DNA from: a virus
Direction: 5' to 3' (one strand)
DNA length: 64,000 nt
IMG/VR virus record: IMGVR_UViG_3300044957_000763
Location: 248,001 to 312,000 of that record
The position numbers and the translations under genes were made by a program. The notes under the pieces are model-generated. The model saw only the letters and a list, made by a program, of their open reading frames with translations, was not told the DNA's origin and ran no database searches. This document shows, piece by piece, positions 47,548 to 56,136 of this stretch (position 1 is the first letter of the stretch; the number at the start of each line of letters is the position of its first letter).

Positions 47548-49026
47548 ATGATTGTGAAAAGAATTTTCAATGTTTTGGCCTTGATGACCATGGCTGTTTT
47601 GAGTTTGGCACAAGAAGTCTTCGTGACGCCAAGCAACCACAATGGTTGGACTTTTGCTGTTGTAGGCCCAAACAAGACACCCTCTGCTCGCTGGTACATT
47701 GGTCACAATCAAGGAGTCAGTCATATTGGAAATGGCTCAATGTGGCTTTACACAGGCGACAATGATAGTGTGGTGTATGCCAGAAACACCAACCTAAAGG
47801 GTATTAAGGTGTCTGATATCGGCAAGTTGCGATATCGTACCTATACAAGCGGCGTGCTTAAAAACATTGCTCCACAACTGGTGTTACGCATTGATATTAC
47901 AGGCGATGGCAAGGGCGACGTGTCTCTATTCCACGAACCGTCTTTTCAAGGCAACATTCCTCGCAACCAGTGGTTTGAGTGGAATACGCTGTCTGGCAGG
48001 TGGTGGTGTGATAAGAATGGCATCAATGACCTCAAGACCTTGGACTCTTGGTTGCGCGAATACAATACCAACGCGGTAGTTGATTATTTGCAAATTCAAG
48101 CAGGTACGTGGGCAGACCCGAACAGCGCATGGGGGCGGTCTTGGCTTGGGGTTGATATTATTCATAGTGTTGTTGGACTTGGGCAAGATTTGATTTACAA
48201 TTTTGAACCAGACCCAGTGTCGCCGCCTCAAACCCAAAAACCAATCGCTAAGCCTATTGGCGATACCATTATCGTCAATCCGTTTATTGTGGTCAACCCC
48301 ATCGTTATTAACAACCCCGTTTACTACATTGATATGGGCAAAAAAGTCAATCAAAAGTTGGACATAGAAGGTGTTGATGATTCTAAACCCAAGAAAGACA
48401 CGCCTGAGCAAGACCCATACAAGACAGACGACAACATGTTTGTTCCATTGCTCTTTAGTGGAAACACCAATATAACAAACATTCTATCTCAGATTGGAGC
48501 AATTGGCAATCCTGACCAGCAACTTACAGCCGGCGGTGCATTTAAGTTCGGCGGGGTGCCATTCTATATCCCCAAAGGTCGTAACAACGTGTGGGACGCA
48601 CTCGCCTACAAAGACGAAGCAGAACACAAACTAACTGTTAAGGCCGGATTACAAGGCGCAATCGAAGTTCATACCATTATGAATTTGACTGTGTGGGGCA
48701 AAGAGAAAGCAGGCTTGTTTATTGAGTTTCGTGGTTCTGCTGGTGCGTATCACAAAGTTGATTTGGTTCCAGACCGTGATGTTCGAGACTGGCACAAGCG
48801 AGACAATGACAATATCGTCTCACCATCTCATGTGGTGTGGAGCCGGCCTATAAACACACACAATGGGCATCAACCGTGTGAGGTTCGGTTAGACTCTCAA
48901 TTCTTCAAGTTACCAGATGATTTTGCCAAACAAGAACTTACTTCTGTCACAATCGTTGACCAAGGCAACAAAAAGTCACACCGAGTGTTTGTTGTTGGTG
49001 TGACAGTAAAAATCAAGGTTAAGTAA
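47548..49026 (+). CDS. Secreted beta-rich protein, about 492 aa
   Basis: Starts with a signal peptide (basic VKR, hydrophobic core, cleavage near LSLAQ, residues 1-22). The mature part has two regions: residues about 23-210, beta-rich with DITGDGKGDVSLF (calcium-loop-like), and about 290-490 with NPCBM or lectin-like character (FIEFRGSAGAYHKVDLVPDRD). The middle has a beta-rich hydrophobic repeat (GDTIIVNPFIVVNPIVINN). It is likely exported to the periplasm or surface. Substrate or target unknown. Confidence 0.7.
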   Translation: MIVKRIFNVLALMTMAVLSLAQEVFVTPSNHNGWTFAVVGPNKTPSARWYIGHNQGVSHIGNGSMWLYTGDNDSVVYARNTNLKGIKVSDIGKLRYRTYTSGVLKNIAPQLVLRIDITGDGKGDVSLFHEPSFQGNIPRNQWFEWNTLSGRWWCDKNGINDLKTLDSWLREYNTNAVVDYLQIQAGTWADPNSAWGRSWLGVDIIHSVVGLGQDLIYNFEPDPVSPPQTQKPIAKPIGDTIIVNPFIVVNPIVINNPVYYIDMGKKVNQKLDIEGVDDSKPKKDTPEQDPYKTDDNMFVPLLFSGNTNITNILSQIGAIGNPDQQLTAGGAFKFGGVPFYIPKGRNNVWDALAYKDEAEHKLTVKAGLQGAIEVHTIMNLTVWGKEKAGLFIEFRGSAGAYHKVDLVPDRDVRDWHKRDNDNIVSPSHVVWSRPINTHNGHQPCEVRLDSQFFKLPDDFAKQELTSVTIVDQGNKKSHRVFVVGVTVKIKVK

Positions 49027-49027
49027 T

Positions 49028-49291
49028 ATGGTTCAAGAATACTGGAATTTAGGAGAAGAACAGTCCGCAACCAAGCAATGGCCACGCAACAGCGTACAAT
49101 GCCTTGGTAAAATCACCCGTGCGCTTGTTGAACTCAATGGACAAATGCTTTCGTCTCATATATTGCAGAGTGGATATTCTGAAGGTAGAGAACCTATTAT
49201 TATGAGAATTTCCTTACCTGTTGGTCAAAAGGAAAAATTTGAACAATTAGTTGGCTTTCCTCTCACTAAACCCGATGAGGTTGAAATCTAA
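49028..49291 (+). CDS. Hypothetical protein, 87 aa
   Basis: Small soluble protein directly after the secreted protein gene (1-nt gap). No motif recognised. Confidence 0.65.
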   Translation: MVQEYWNLGEEQSATKQWPRNSVQCLGKITRALVELNGQMLSSHILQSGYSEGREPIIMRISLPVGQKEKFEQLVGFPLTKPDEVEI

Positions 49292-49292
49292 C

Positions 49293-49595
49293 ATGGGTAT
49301 GTTCGATACTTTTGTCTTTGATTGCCCTAATTGCGGCGCACAGATACAACAACAAACTAAGGAATTTGGTTGCACGCTGTCTATCTTAAAAGAGGGAACT
49401 GAACTAGAAAGCAGTTCTTGGGACAAGATTGACTTTACTGGATATTTACGTATCCAACACTATACTGAACCATATACATGTCAAGATTGCAAAAAGAACG
49501 CCTATGCAGCAATTTTGCGTGGTACAATTATCAAATTCTGCCCACAAGAAGAGGGTGAGGCGTTTACGGAAATGTTCGAAGGAGAAAAAGAATGA
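49293..49595 (+). CDS. Zinc-ribbon protein, 100 aa
   Basis: MGMFDTFVFDCPNCG and CQDCKKNAY give two CxxC pairs (about residues 11-14 and 67-70), a zinc ribbon seen in several phage proteins that begin with MGMFD. The ATG after the previous stop is preferred to a longer frame. ATGA overlap downstream. Confidence 0.7.
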   Translation: MGMFDTFVFDCPNCGAQIQQQTKEFGCTLSILKEGTELESSSWDKIDFTGYLRIQHYTEPYTCQDCKKNAYAAILRGTIIKFCPQEEGEAFTEMFEGEKE

Positions 49596-49768
49596 CTACG
49601 ATTACTGGACAACGAAAGAAGCGAGAACCCAAGTGGTATGAAACACCAATTGGAAAAATCAGATTAAAATTCATTGTGATTGCCAGCAAAATGCCATTGA
49701 TTGGCAAGACCGTCAAGGCTAAATACTATAATTTGCCAGGTGTTGGCAATGCCAAAAATCCCCGATAA
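49592..49768 (+). CDS. Small basic protein, 58 aa
   Basis: ATGA-coupled to the zinc-ribbon gene. Very basic (QRKKREPKWYETPIGKIRLK), likely nucleic-acid binding by charge. It overlaps the next gene by 20 nt. Too short for usual ORF cut-offs. Confidence 0.55.
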   Translation: MTTITGQRKKREPKWYETPIGKIRLKFIVIASKMPLIGKTVKAKYYNLPGVGNAKNPR

Positions 49769-50072
49769 ATACGATACACCTGATAATGTGTACTGGCTGT
49801 TAGACCGCATTGAGAATATGCGCACGTTTAACGCCGTGGTTGATGCTATTACAGACCTCAAGCTGGAGGATATCAACGACGCCAGCGAACAAGAAATCTC
49901 AGAAGCACTCGAGAGATACACAGACCCAGGAGTAAACACAATGGCGGCCACAATGGCTATACAGCGATTTTATTCGCGATTGCACGATTTAGGTGCGACA
50001 ATATCTATGGTGGCATTGACACATCGTAGCAACGCCCCGTATATACCAATAGAAAAGTTACAGGAGAAGTAA
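49749..50072 (+). CDS. Hypothetical helical protein, 107 aa
   Basis: Helical protein without recognised family. The start at 49749 avoids a long overlap with the preceding small gene. Next gene begins 1 nt later with GGAG. Confidence 0.65.
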   Translation: MPKIPDKYDTPDNVYWLLDRIENMRTFNAVVDAITDLKLEDINDASEQEISEALERYTDPGVNTMAATMAIQRFYSRLHDLGATISMVALTHRSNAPYIPIEKLQEK

Positions 50073-50073
50073 C

Positions 50074-50340
50074 ATGGAACTTTTACACGTATATGCCTCG
50101 GATTTTCCACACGGAGAGGTTTATATCGCCGGCACAAAGGATGGTTTAAGATTGCTTAAAAAAGCCATTGAAGACGCAATCGAGAATGAAAAGAGCACGA
50201 GTGATGAATTCTACACAAATGATGGAGAGGGATACAACGTTTTGATTGCAGCCGTAGACGAAGGCACAATGACATCATATGTTGAACCATACGCCGAATT
50301 GCAACGTAACGGACCGGGTCCGTGGTTGATTTGGCGGTGA
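50074..50340 (+). CDS. Hypothetical protein, 88 aa
   Basis: GGAG 8 nt before the ATG. Compact alpha/beta protein (GEVYIAGTKDGLRLLKKAIEDA). No recognised family, though the layout recalls immunity-type small proteins. Confidence 0.65.
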   Translation: MELLHVYASDFPHGEVYIAGTKDGLRLLKKAIEDAIENEKSTSDEFYTNDGEGYNVLIAAVDEGTMTSYVEPYAELQRNGPGPWLIWR

Positions 50341-50361
50341 TAAATGTGGTAGGATAGAACA

Positions 50362-50907
50362 ATGAGCCTTTACAACATGATGAACGGGTACAACGAGCAC
50401 GCTGGTTTGTTATGCCATATTCTGGGACTTAAGGTCAGAGAAGACATGGAAGGAACTCCAGTGGGTAGATTTCGTGACATCAGTCTCAACGCAGACGGAA
50501 CCGAAATCTACCTTCTAACCAGGAATGGTGGTGGTAATCGTGAGTGCTGGAACAATACAGAAGATTCAACATCAGGAAATTGTCTTTGTCCTGGTTGTAT
50601 TCAGACCCAATTGTTGCCACAACATGAAAACTACATCAACGACCGTGACGACGACTTTGATTGCACTTTCGCAATCACTATTTTCAGTGTTCCAAAAGAG
50701 TATTTGGAACTCACTAAGTCGCTGGCCACTGGCGAAGAACCGATGACGCTTGAGCAGAAGACCATGGCTTCAATTGAGCGCATTAAGAACATGTCGTCTA
50801 AAGAACTACGCGCAGACCCTGGCATTGGCGGATTGATGAATCAACTTGAGGAAGCACTGCAACAATCAGGTGCGATTGCCATGCTGGACGCTGACATTCA
50901 GCAATGA
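50362..50907 (+). CDS. Hypothetical Cys-containing protein, 181 aa
   Basis: TAGGAT lies 6 nt before the ATG. It has CLCPGC (about residue 74) in a likely zinc site, then a helical C-terminal half ending AIAMLDADIQQ. ATGA-coupled to the next gene. Function unknown. Confidence 0.65.
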   Translation: MSLYNMMNGYNEHAGLLCHILGLKVREDMEGTPVGRFRDISLNADGTEIYLLTRNGGGNRECWNNTEDSTSGNCLCPGCIQTQLLPQHENYINDRDDDFDCTFAITIFSVPKEYLELTKSLATGEEPMTLEQKTMASIERIKNMSSKELRADPGIGGLMNQLEEALQQSGAIAMLDADIQQ

Positions 50908-52052
50908 GCAAACTTCCAAAGAACAAGACTACTGTGTGGTTGACTAACTACTCAGCAGGAACCATTGAAGAGAAAATATTAGTCAAGAGAAAGTCTGGAG
51001 TATATAGCATTCAGCATACAGATATTATCTTAGACCACACACTCACACCAAGCATCGAGCAATCTATTGCAGAACAAAACACTGACGAACATGTATACTC
51101 ATGGGGTGTAAAATTAAACACCACGCTGTCTATTGCGTCTAGTCTTGACTGGGCATTGTGGTGTTTAGAATCTGAAAAGTCAAATAATGAAAAGCGGCTT
51201 GAAACGATAAATCAAATCCTGCAAACCTATAACATTGGGGACTCGTCATTATTGCACAATATGCAACCATTTGTGCATGCACAACTTGTGCGACTGAATA
51301 GCGATGACACTAGTGGTTTTGTAGAGGTGTATTACAAGTCAAATTGGAGCAGCGCTATGCATCAATCAATGGGGCGCAATGCTAACTTGTTGTTGCACCA
51401 GGGTCTTGGTGTGAAAGAAGGCCGACTAAGCCAAGAAAACATGTATGTGCGAATCGGTCGGTATGGTGTTGGGTTCTACATTACTGATGATTTGTTTAAC
51501 GAACTTGTTCACGAATCGCAAAGTTTAATTGACCAAGCAGAAACAGTAAAACAATTACAGGCAATGTGGGGCAATCACCAATATGGATTCAGTATTGAAT
51601 TCCAACAGAGTCCGCCGCACCCATATATGGCATACAAGAATCACTGGTGTCATTTTGAAGAGGGCGATTATGAACGAGCGCAAAAAATAATTTCAAAACA
51701 ATTGCCTACGGCTTTGTCGGTTGCAGCACGGTCTAACTTAAAAACAAAATCCAAAGCCCCGGTTGTGCAATTCGCACTGTCTCGTTCCGCAGCCGAACGC
51801 GAAGGTGTGAATAGTGAAACTGATGGACATTGTTTGATTGAATACTCCGCAAAGGCCGATTTGCGCAAAAACACATACTATGGAATGAGTAAACCACTAA
51901 CAGGATTGTGCTTTGGGCGCACAGATGGCACTGTTAGCTTGTATATTCAAGGAGACCCAAATCACGTGCACAAGTTGACCGCAGAGGCTTATAGACAATT
52001 GATGCGCAAATCTACTAGCGTTCTTGACGCACTTATTGAGGCAGACCAATGA
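50904..52052 (+). CDS. Hypothetical protein, 382 aa, with LD tail
   Basis: The middle contains NLLLHQGLGVKEG ... GRYGVGFYITDD (about 163-200), which loosely recalls the PARP/ADP-ribosyltransferase core (GL...G.G.Y..D). The match is too weak for a call. It ends KSTSVLDALIEADQ, an LD tail. ATGA overlaps on both sides. Confidence 0.7.
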   Translation: MSKLPKNKTTVWLTNYSAGTIEEKILVKRKSGVYSIQHTDIILDHTLTPSIEQSIAEQNTDEHVYSWGVKLNTTLSIASSLDWALWCLESEKSNNEKRLETINQILQTYNIGDSSLLHNMQPFVHAQLVRLNSDDTSGFVEVYYKSNWSSAMHQSMGRNANLLLHQGLGVKEGRLSQENMYVRIGRYGVGFYITDDLFNELVHESQSLIDQAETVKQLQAMWGNHQYGFSIEFQQSPPHPYMAYKNHWCHFEEGDYERAQKIISKQLPTALSVAARSNLKTKSKAPVVQFALSRSAAEREGVNSETDGHCLIEYSAKADLRKNTYYGMSKPLTGLCFGRTDGTVSLYIQGDPNHVHKLTAEAYRQLMRKSTSVLDALIEADQ

Positions 52053-52168
52053 TTACATTACACCACGACCATGAAGCCGTCACTATTGACGAACCTCATC
52101 TTAACCTCATGCGCTCGTTTCAACTGTCGACTGAAACCGCATATGTCGAACGCATTAGAGTAACATAA
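52049..52168 (+). CDS. Small protein, 39 aa
   Basis: ATGA-coupled to the upstream gene; His/Glu-rich N-terminus (MITLHHDHEAV). Below common ORF cut-offs. Function unknown. Confidence 0.5.
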   Translation: MITLHHDHEAVTIDEPHLNLMRSFQLSTETAYVERIRVT

Positions 52169-52211
52169 TTGTGCCTGAAATTCAATCATGCACGACTCGT
52201 ATTAGATGTGA

Positions 52212-52217
52212 TATAAT
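52212..52217 (+). promoter_or_regulatory. -10 box of a leaderless promoter
   Basis: TATAAT, 6 nt before the ATG at 52224. Confidence 0.7.
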
Positions 52218-52223
52218 CAAGAC

Positions 52224-52571
52224 ATGGGAATGAATCTCTCTGTCTACGCAGGCCCAATGGTTGAAATTAAGTCTGATGGTCCACTTGGTACGTCACGTGA
52301 CATGCGCGAGTTTGCTTATGAAATACTGGAAGAGGCACTTTGGGTACCAGAAATCCATGGAGACCCTCTGTATTTCTTGCCCAATTGGCATGACTTTGCC
52401 GTATTCAGTGGCACATGGTCAAAATACGATAGTGATTCTCCAAATATAATCAATCCAGACATAGAATCGGACAAAAGTTGGTTTGCCAACCAAATCCAAG
52501 ACCTAACAAGTCAATTCCCTGAAGGCACTCAATATGAAATCATTTGGGGAGTGGTATCATATTGGATATAA
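52224..52571 (+). CDS. Hypothetical protein, 115 aa (paralogue pair)
   Basis: Starts MGMNLSVYAGPMVEI and ends QYEIIWGVVSYWI. The next gene repeats both features (VYAGPVVVIGI ... EYDVMWACVEF), so the two are diverged tandem duplicates. No recognised family. Confidence 0.7.
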   Translation: MGMNLSVYAGPMVEIKSDGPLGTSRDMREFAYEILEEALWVPEIHGDPLYFLPNWHDFAVFSGTWSKYDSDSPNIINPDIESDKSWFANQIQDLTSQFPEGTQYEIIWGVVSYWI

Positions 52572-52912
52572 ACCCAGAATGGTATAGAGTATACGCCGGC
52601 CCTGTGGTAGTTATTGGAATTGAACACGAACAATATGTTCAATTGTTTTGTGAATCATGTGATGGTGATTTCAGAACAGTAAAAAACCCCAATGCAATCA
52701 TTTTGATTCCAAATTCAATGGAGTTAAGACAATTCGGAGATATTTTCTCTTGCTACGGCTCAGACACGAGTTTTTTAGACTCTCCTGATTGTTTTCAGGC
52801 TATCGTCAATCTAATTAAAGCTGCTGCCATACACCTTGCAAAACTCGCAACCGATGCGATAGAATATGATGTGATGTGGGCGTGTGTTGAGTTCAATGAG
52901 GAATCGCAATGA
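52562..52912 (+). CDS. Hypothetical protein, 116 aa (paralogue pair)
   Basis: TTG start with GGGGAG about 9 nt upstream, overlapping the preceding paralogue by 10 nt. Contains CESCDGD (about residue 27). Same overall layout as 52224-52571. Function unknown. Confidence 0.6.
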   Translation: MDINPEWYRVYAGPVVVIGIEHEQYVQLFCESCDGDFRTVKNPNAIILIPNSMELRQFGDIFSCYGSDTSFLDSPDCFQAIVNLIKAAAIHLAKLATDAIEYDVMWACVEFNEESQ

Positions 52913-53964
52913 ACGAAGATGAAATCCTTAATCTGATAAAGTCAAACGTTATTTCAAACAAGGAAATGGAATTGCTGTATTCAAAATACACCAATGACCC
53001 AATTTCTTTCAACGACATGTGGACTATAAAACATAGTTTAACTGCATCCACCGACTACGATTACGGAACCTTAGTATTCAATCGGCTAAAAGATGTATTC
53101 AATCGGCTAAAAGATAATGACAAGGAGTTGCGTAAAAAAATCGCAAAGATTGTTAAACTATGGACTGGAGTTTATAAAACAGGATTCAAAGCACTTACAC
53201 CTGATTTGCTGACCTCTCTCAATGAACAATGCAATCAGATTGCAACATGTGTGGCCAACCGAGACAGCCTGTTGCCAAGATGTTTTGAGTATGGATATAG
53301 TCAAGAAGAAGTAAGTGATTTTGCACAAACATATAGCCACATTGAAAAAGCGGTCGTATATTGTATTACACAGTCATGGTGCGCAAGCACAGGCAAAAAC
53401 ACTGACGCAGACCAACAAGATGTTCTTGCAAACTTGATTGGGCTCAATATATCCGAAGAAATCAACACAAACATGCTTCAGATTATTACTGTGTCTCCTT
53501 GGGACATGCCGCCGCTTCCGCCGCTTGTGATACCGGAACGACCAGCAGTTATTCTTGAAGTAATGAAAGTTGGCGAAGGATGGGTGAATGCAGGCTGGGA
53601 AGACTTGTTCAACCCAATTGTTATGGTTGAATGCTTAGAAGTAGATGAGCCACTCTCTATTGGTGACCGAATCATTGTCAAAGGTTCTAAATGGAACCCA
53701 AAAACCTCGTTGATTCAAGAGCCAGAATATGACGGTATAGCAGAACCTGAATGCCCATTGTCAACCGAAGAAGAACTATTGGAGCTTAGATACGAATTCA
53801 ACCCAGAACAGGAACAAGAGAGGCTATATGACAACCACAAAAAGGCGTGGATGAAGTCCAATTGGATAGCGCATACAGAAGAACAACTGTGCAAAATCGC
53901 GGATGGAAAAACACTTGAAGAAATATTTGATGAAGCAATTTCAGATTTGATTGCTCAAATTTGA
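52909..53964 (+). CDS. Hypothetical protein, 351 aa
   Basis: ATGA-coupled to the previous gene. Long helical N-terminal half with a duplicated VFNRLKD heptad, then a Pro-rich linker (PPLPPLVIPERP, about 202), a beta-rich middle and a helical acidic end. No recognised family. Confidence 0.7.
   Translation: MNEDEILNLIKSNVISNKEMELLYSKYTNDPISFNDMWTIKHSLTASTDYDYGTLVFNRLKDVFNRLKDNDKELRKKIAKIVKLWTGVYKTGFKALTPDLLTSLNEQCNQIATCVANRDSLLPRCFEYGYSQEEVSDFAQTYSHIEKAVVYCITQSWCASTGKNTDADQQDVLANLIGLNISEEINTNMLQIITVSPWDMPPLPPLVIPERPAVILEVMKVGEGWVNAGWEDLFNPIVMVECLEVDEPLSIGDRIIVKGSKWNPKTSLIQEPEYDGIAEPECPLSTEEELLELRYEFNPEQEQERLYDNHKKAWMKSNWIAHTEEQLCKIADGKTLEEIFDEAISDLIAQI
53074..53115 (+). repeat. Perfect 21-bp tandem duplication in coding sequence
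   Basis: Two identical 21-bp units (53074-53094, 53095-53115) encoding VFNRLKD twice. In frame, recent slippage or duplication event. Confidence 0.85.
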
Positions 53965-54089
53965 AATTTTCCAACACAGAATATAACAGAAAATGTGTCT
54001 TGGATATACAGCACATACAGCACATGCAACAAAGAATTGTACAGTTCGACAACACTCAAATCCATCAATACAGTTTAAGGAATTATAAC

Positions 54090-54638
54090 ATGGCCAATCA
54101 CGCATACGTCACAACCAAAAAACACATGACGCCAGAGAAGGTTCGTTCTGTTCTAGACAGATTAAACACAGAGCTGTTCTTCGATTGTTTGGTGATTACA
54201 GACACTGTGTACGATGATGGTACATCTGGGTGGCATATCTGCATCAAGGGCGAAAGCGAATACGTACTAAGGCAGTGCTGGCTAAACAGCCGCCGCAGTT
54301 TTGAAATCAGACACGGCGGCGGCACAGACTTTATATGGTGGGTAGACCAACGAATTCAAGACGAAATCAGCAAGGTCTTCGACGGCCGCGTCAAGGACGA
54401 CGGCGGTGATGGGTGGGATGAAGTTCTAACGTCTTGGAATATGGCAGATTCATACCCAGAACATATCAAAAGGCGCATAGAGTCGTATAAGAAGTGGGCA
54501 ATTGCAGAAGGCAGGGTGTGGGACCATATTTGGGTGATGTGCCTTAGTAAAATGCGATGGATGCTTTGGGATTATCCAAAGTCATACCGCGAACCATACA
54601 AGGCCGCACAAAGGAAGAAGAAACATGCACATGCATGA
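54090..54638 (+). CDS. Hypothetical protein, 182 aa
   Basis: The ATG at 54090 has AAGGA upstream. The frame stays open to an ATGA-coupled start at 53961, which would add 43 low-complexity residues. The protein is Trp-rich with a basic, His-rich end (KKKHAHA). No recognised family. Confidence 0.65.
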   Translation: MANHAYVTTKKHMTPEKVRSVLDRLNTELFFDCLVITDTVYDDGTSGWHICIKGESEYVLRQCWLNSRRSFEIRHGGGTDFIWWVDQRIQDEISKVFDGRVKDDGGDGWDEVLTSWNMADSYPEHIKRRIESYKKWAIAEGRVWDHIWVMCLSKMRWMLWDYPKSYREPYKAAQRKKKHAHA

Positions 54639-54651
54639 GACCTTCTGAGTT

Positions 54652-54680
54652 GACAAATCACCGTGTGATAAGGTAGTATT
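54652..54680 (+). promoter_or_regulatory. Promoter with TTGACA and TAGTAT
   Basis: TTGACA near 54651, 18-bp spacer, TAGTAT near 54675, then 9 nt to the ATG at 54689. Confidence 0.55.
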
Positions 54681-54688
54681 ACAAAGTA

Positions 54689-55492
54689 ATGAGACGCTCA
54701 AGAGAAACATCTATCATTCGCGATGACAACGGGGTTGTTATCGGTGTCACTATGAAGGCTGATTTTACAGCAGAGCACGAATGGGGCATCAAAGACCTCA
54801 AAAACACTCTCGGGGTAAATGACACCAAGTTGGGCATCAAAGGCCGAATCATCAATAACTGCGGACGATTGTTCTACTTCAAAACCAACAAGGGCGCATA
54901 CTTGTGCGTCCCTGGGTACTTTGACCCCAAACCTGAAAACCTGGACAAAGAAGGCGAGTTGCACGGCTGGAGAGAAACGCTTTCTAGCGCATGGAGCGGA
55001 CAGGACATGTACATCTATGCCAAGGGCGAAAAAGATGTACTTGCTCTTGAAGAGATTTACAAGCAAGCGCAAAAGAAAAATGTCGCTATTGGACTTGGCG
55101 GGGCAGACCCTCGAAATCCGTTCGACCGCGCGGGACTCAATATCATGATTGTGTCTAATATGCCAAAAGACGTTTTGCAGAAAATCTATGATGATGACCT
55201 GGATTATCAGAACCTACAAAAAGCCGACAAGAAAACTAAGCTGAAAGAGGCTATCAATGCCAAGTACAAGGACACATGGAAAAAACCAAGTATTAGAGCT
55301 GGGTGGGCAAATGGTCACAGCGCAACTCGTGAGGGCAAGCCTATCGCAGAGGCAACGAAGTACGCTGTTGTTTACTGGCTCAATGCAGGAGATTATTACG
55401 GGTGGTACACTGTAGAAGAAATTCGCGAGTGGCTAAAAACTGACAAAGGAATCATTGCAAGCGAAAAGAATAAAAAACACGCAAGTGTGTAA
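54689..55492 (+). CDS. Hypothetical basic protein, 267 aa
   Basis: Soluble alpha/beta protein, basic, with many Lys in the C-terminal half (KADKKTKLKEAINAKYKDTWKK). Possibly nucleic-acid binding. Promoter with -35 and -10 directly upstream. No recognised family. Confidence 0.7.
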   Translation: MRRSRETSIIRDDNGVVIGVTMKADFTAEHEWGIKDLKNTLGVNDTKLGIKGRIINNCGRLFYFKTNKGAYLCVPGYFDPKPENLDKEGELHGWRETLSSAWSGQDMYIYAKGEKDVLALEEIYKQAQKKNVAIGLGGADPRNPFDRAGLNIMIVSNMPKDVLQKIYDDDLDYQNLQKADKKTKLKEAINAKYKDTWKKPSIRAGWANGHSATREGKPIAEATKYAVVYWLNAGDYYGWYTVEEIREWLKTDKGIIASEKNKKHASV

Positions 55493-55508
55493 ATTTGGGT
55501 CTATAAAA

Positions 55509-55838
55509 ATGAAAATCAACAATGAAGAGGCCAGAAAACTGTCATTTAGCTTTCACGAATGCCTAAGTCAACAATTCAATGATAGTGTTTCTGGAATTAT
55601 TTATGATATAGATAATTCCATCAAAGCTGACGCCGAAAAGGGGTTTTTTGATACGCAGTTCACACTTGCTAAAAACTCGTTTATGAGTCACGTCGTGCGC
55701 AAAAACCGCCTCGGCCTGTATGTTCTCACTAATGAAGGCCAAAAAGTATGGTCTATCCTTCAAAGTTGTGGATTCTGTGTAAAAAAATCTTGGTTTACTG
55801 GCACTATATACGTTAACTGGAAAAAATCAAGTTCTTGA
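55509..55838 (+). CDS. Hypothetical protein, 109 aa
   Basis: Start at the ATG after the upstream gene's stop, preceded by TATAAA. Alpha/beta fold, Cys near the end (CGFCVKKSW). No recognised family. Confidence 0.65.
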   Translation: MKINNEEARKLSFSFHECLSQQFNDSVSGIIYDIDNSIKADAEKGFFDTQFTLAKNSFMSHVVRKNRLGLYVLTNEGQKVWSILQSCGFCVKKSWFTGTIYVNWKKSSS

Positions 55839-55849
55839 TATTAGGAATA

Positions 55850-55984
55850 ATGCAAATTAAACTCTTCTGGAAACCAGACCTTGCTAACGCCTATTTTGTT
55901 GCTGAGAAACAGTCAAGATGCGACCAACCAGTTTTGCTCGAGCCTACATCAAAAAAGCCAGAAAGAGCGCAGAAGACATCGTAA
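55850..55984 (+). CDS. Possible small protein, 44 aa
   Basis: AGGA close upstream. Encodes a 44-residue polar peptide (start MQIKLFWKPD). It overlaps the following small ORF in another frame by 67 nt, so only one of the two may be real. Confidence 0.35.
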   Translation: MQIKLFWKPDLANAYFVAEKQSRCDQPVLLEPTSKKPERAQKTS

Positions 55985-56085
55985 TTCGTTGGTTCAAAGG
56001 CATGGGCATTGATGTCACTGTTGAAAAGCCGAAATTTGAAAAGGAAAAGCCGTGGGCGATTAAGGCGATAAACAAAACTGTATAA
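55918..56085 (+). CDS. Small basic protein, 55 aa
   Basis: Encodes a basic helical N-terminus (FARAYIKKARKSAEDIVIRW) and a Lys-rich end. Protein-like composition. No ribosome-binding site evident. Function unknown. Confidence 0.4.
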   Translation: MRPTSFARAYIKKARKSAEDIVIRWFKGMGIDVTVEKPKFEKEKPWAIKAINKTV

Positions 56086-56136
56086 GCATTCTTGTCGAGC
56101 ATGAAACCTAGAGTTTTGCTGCGACAGGAGCTTAAT

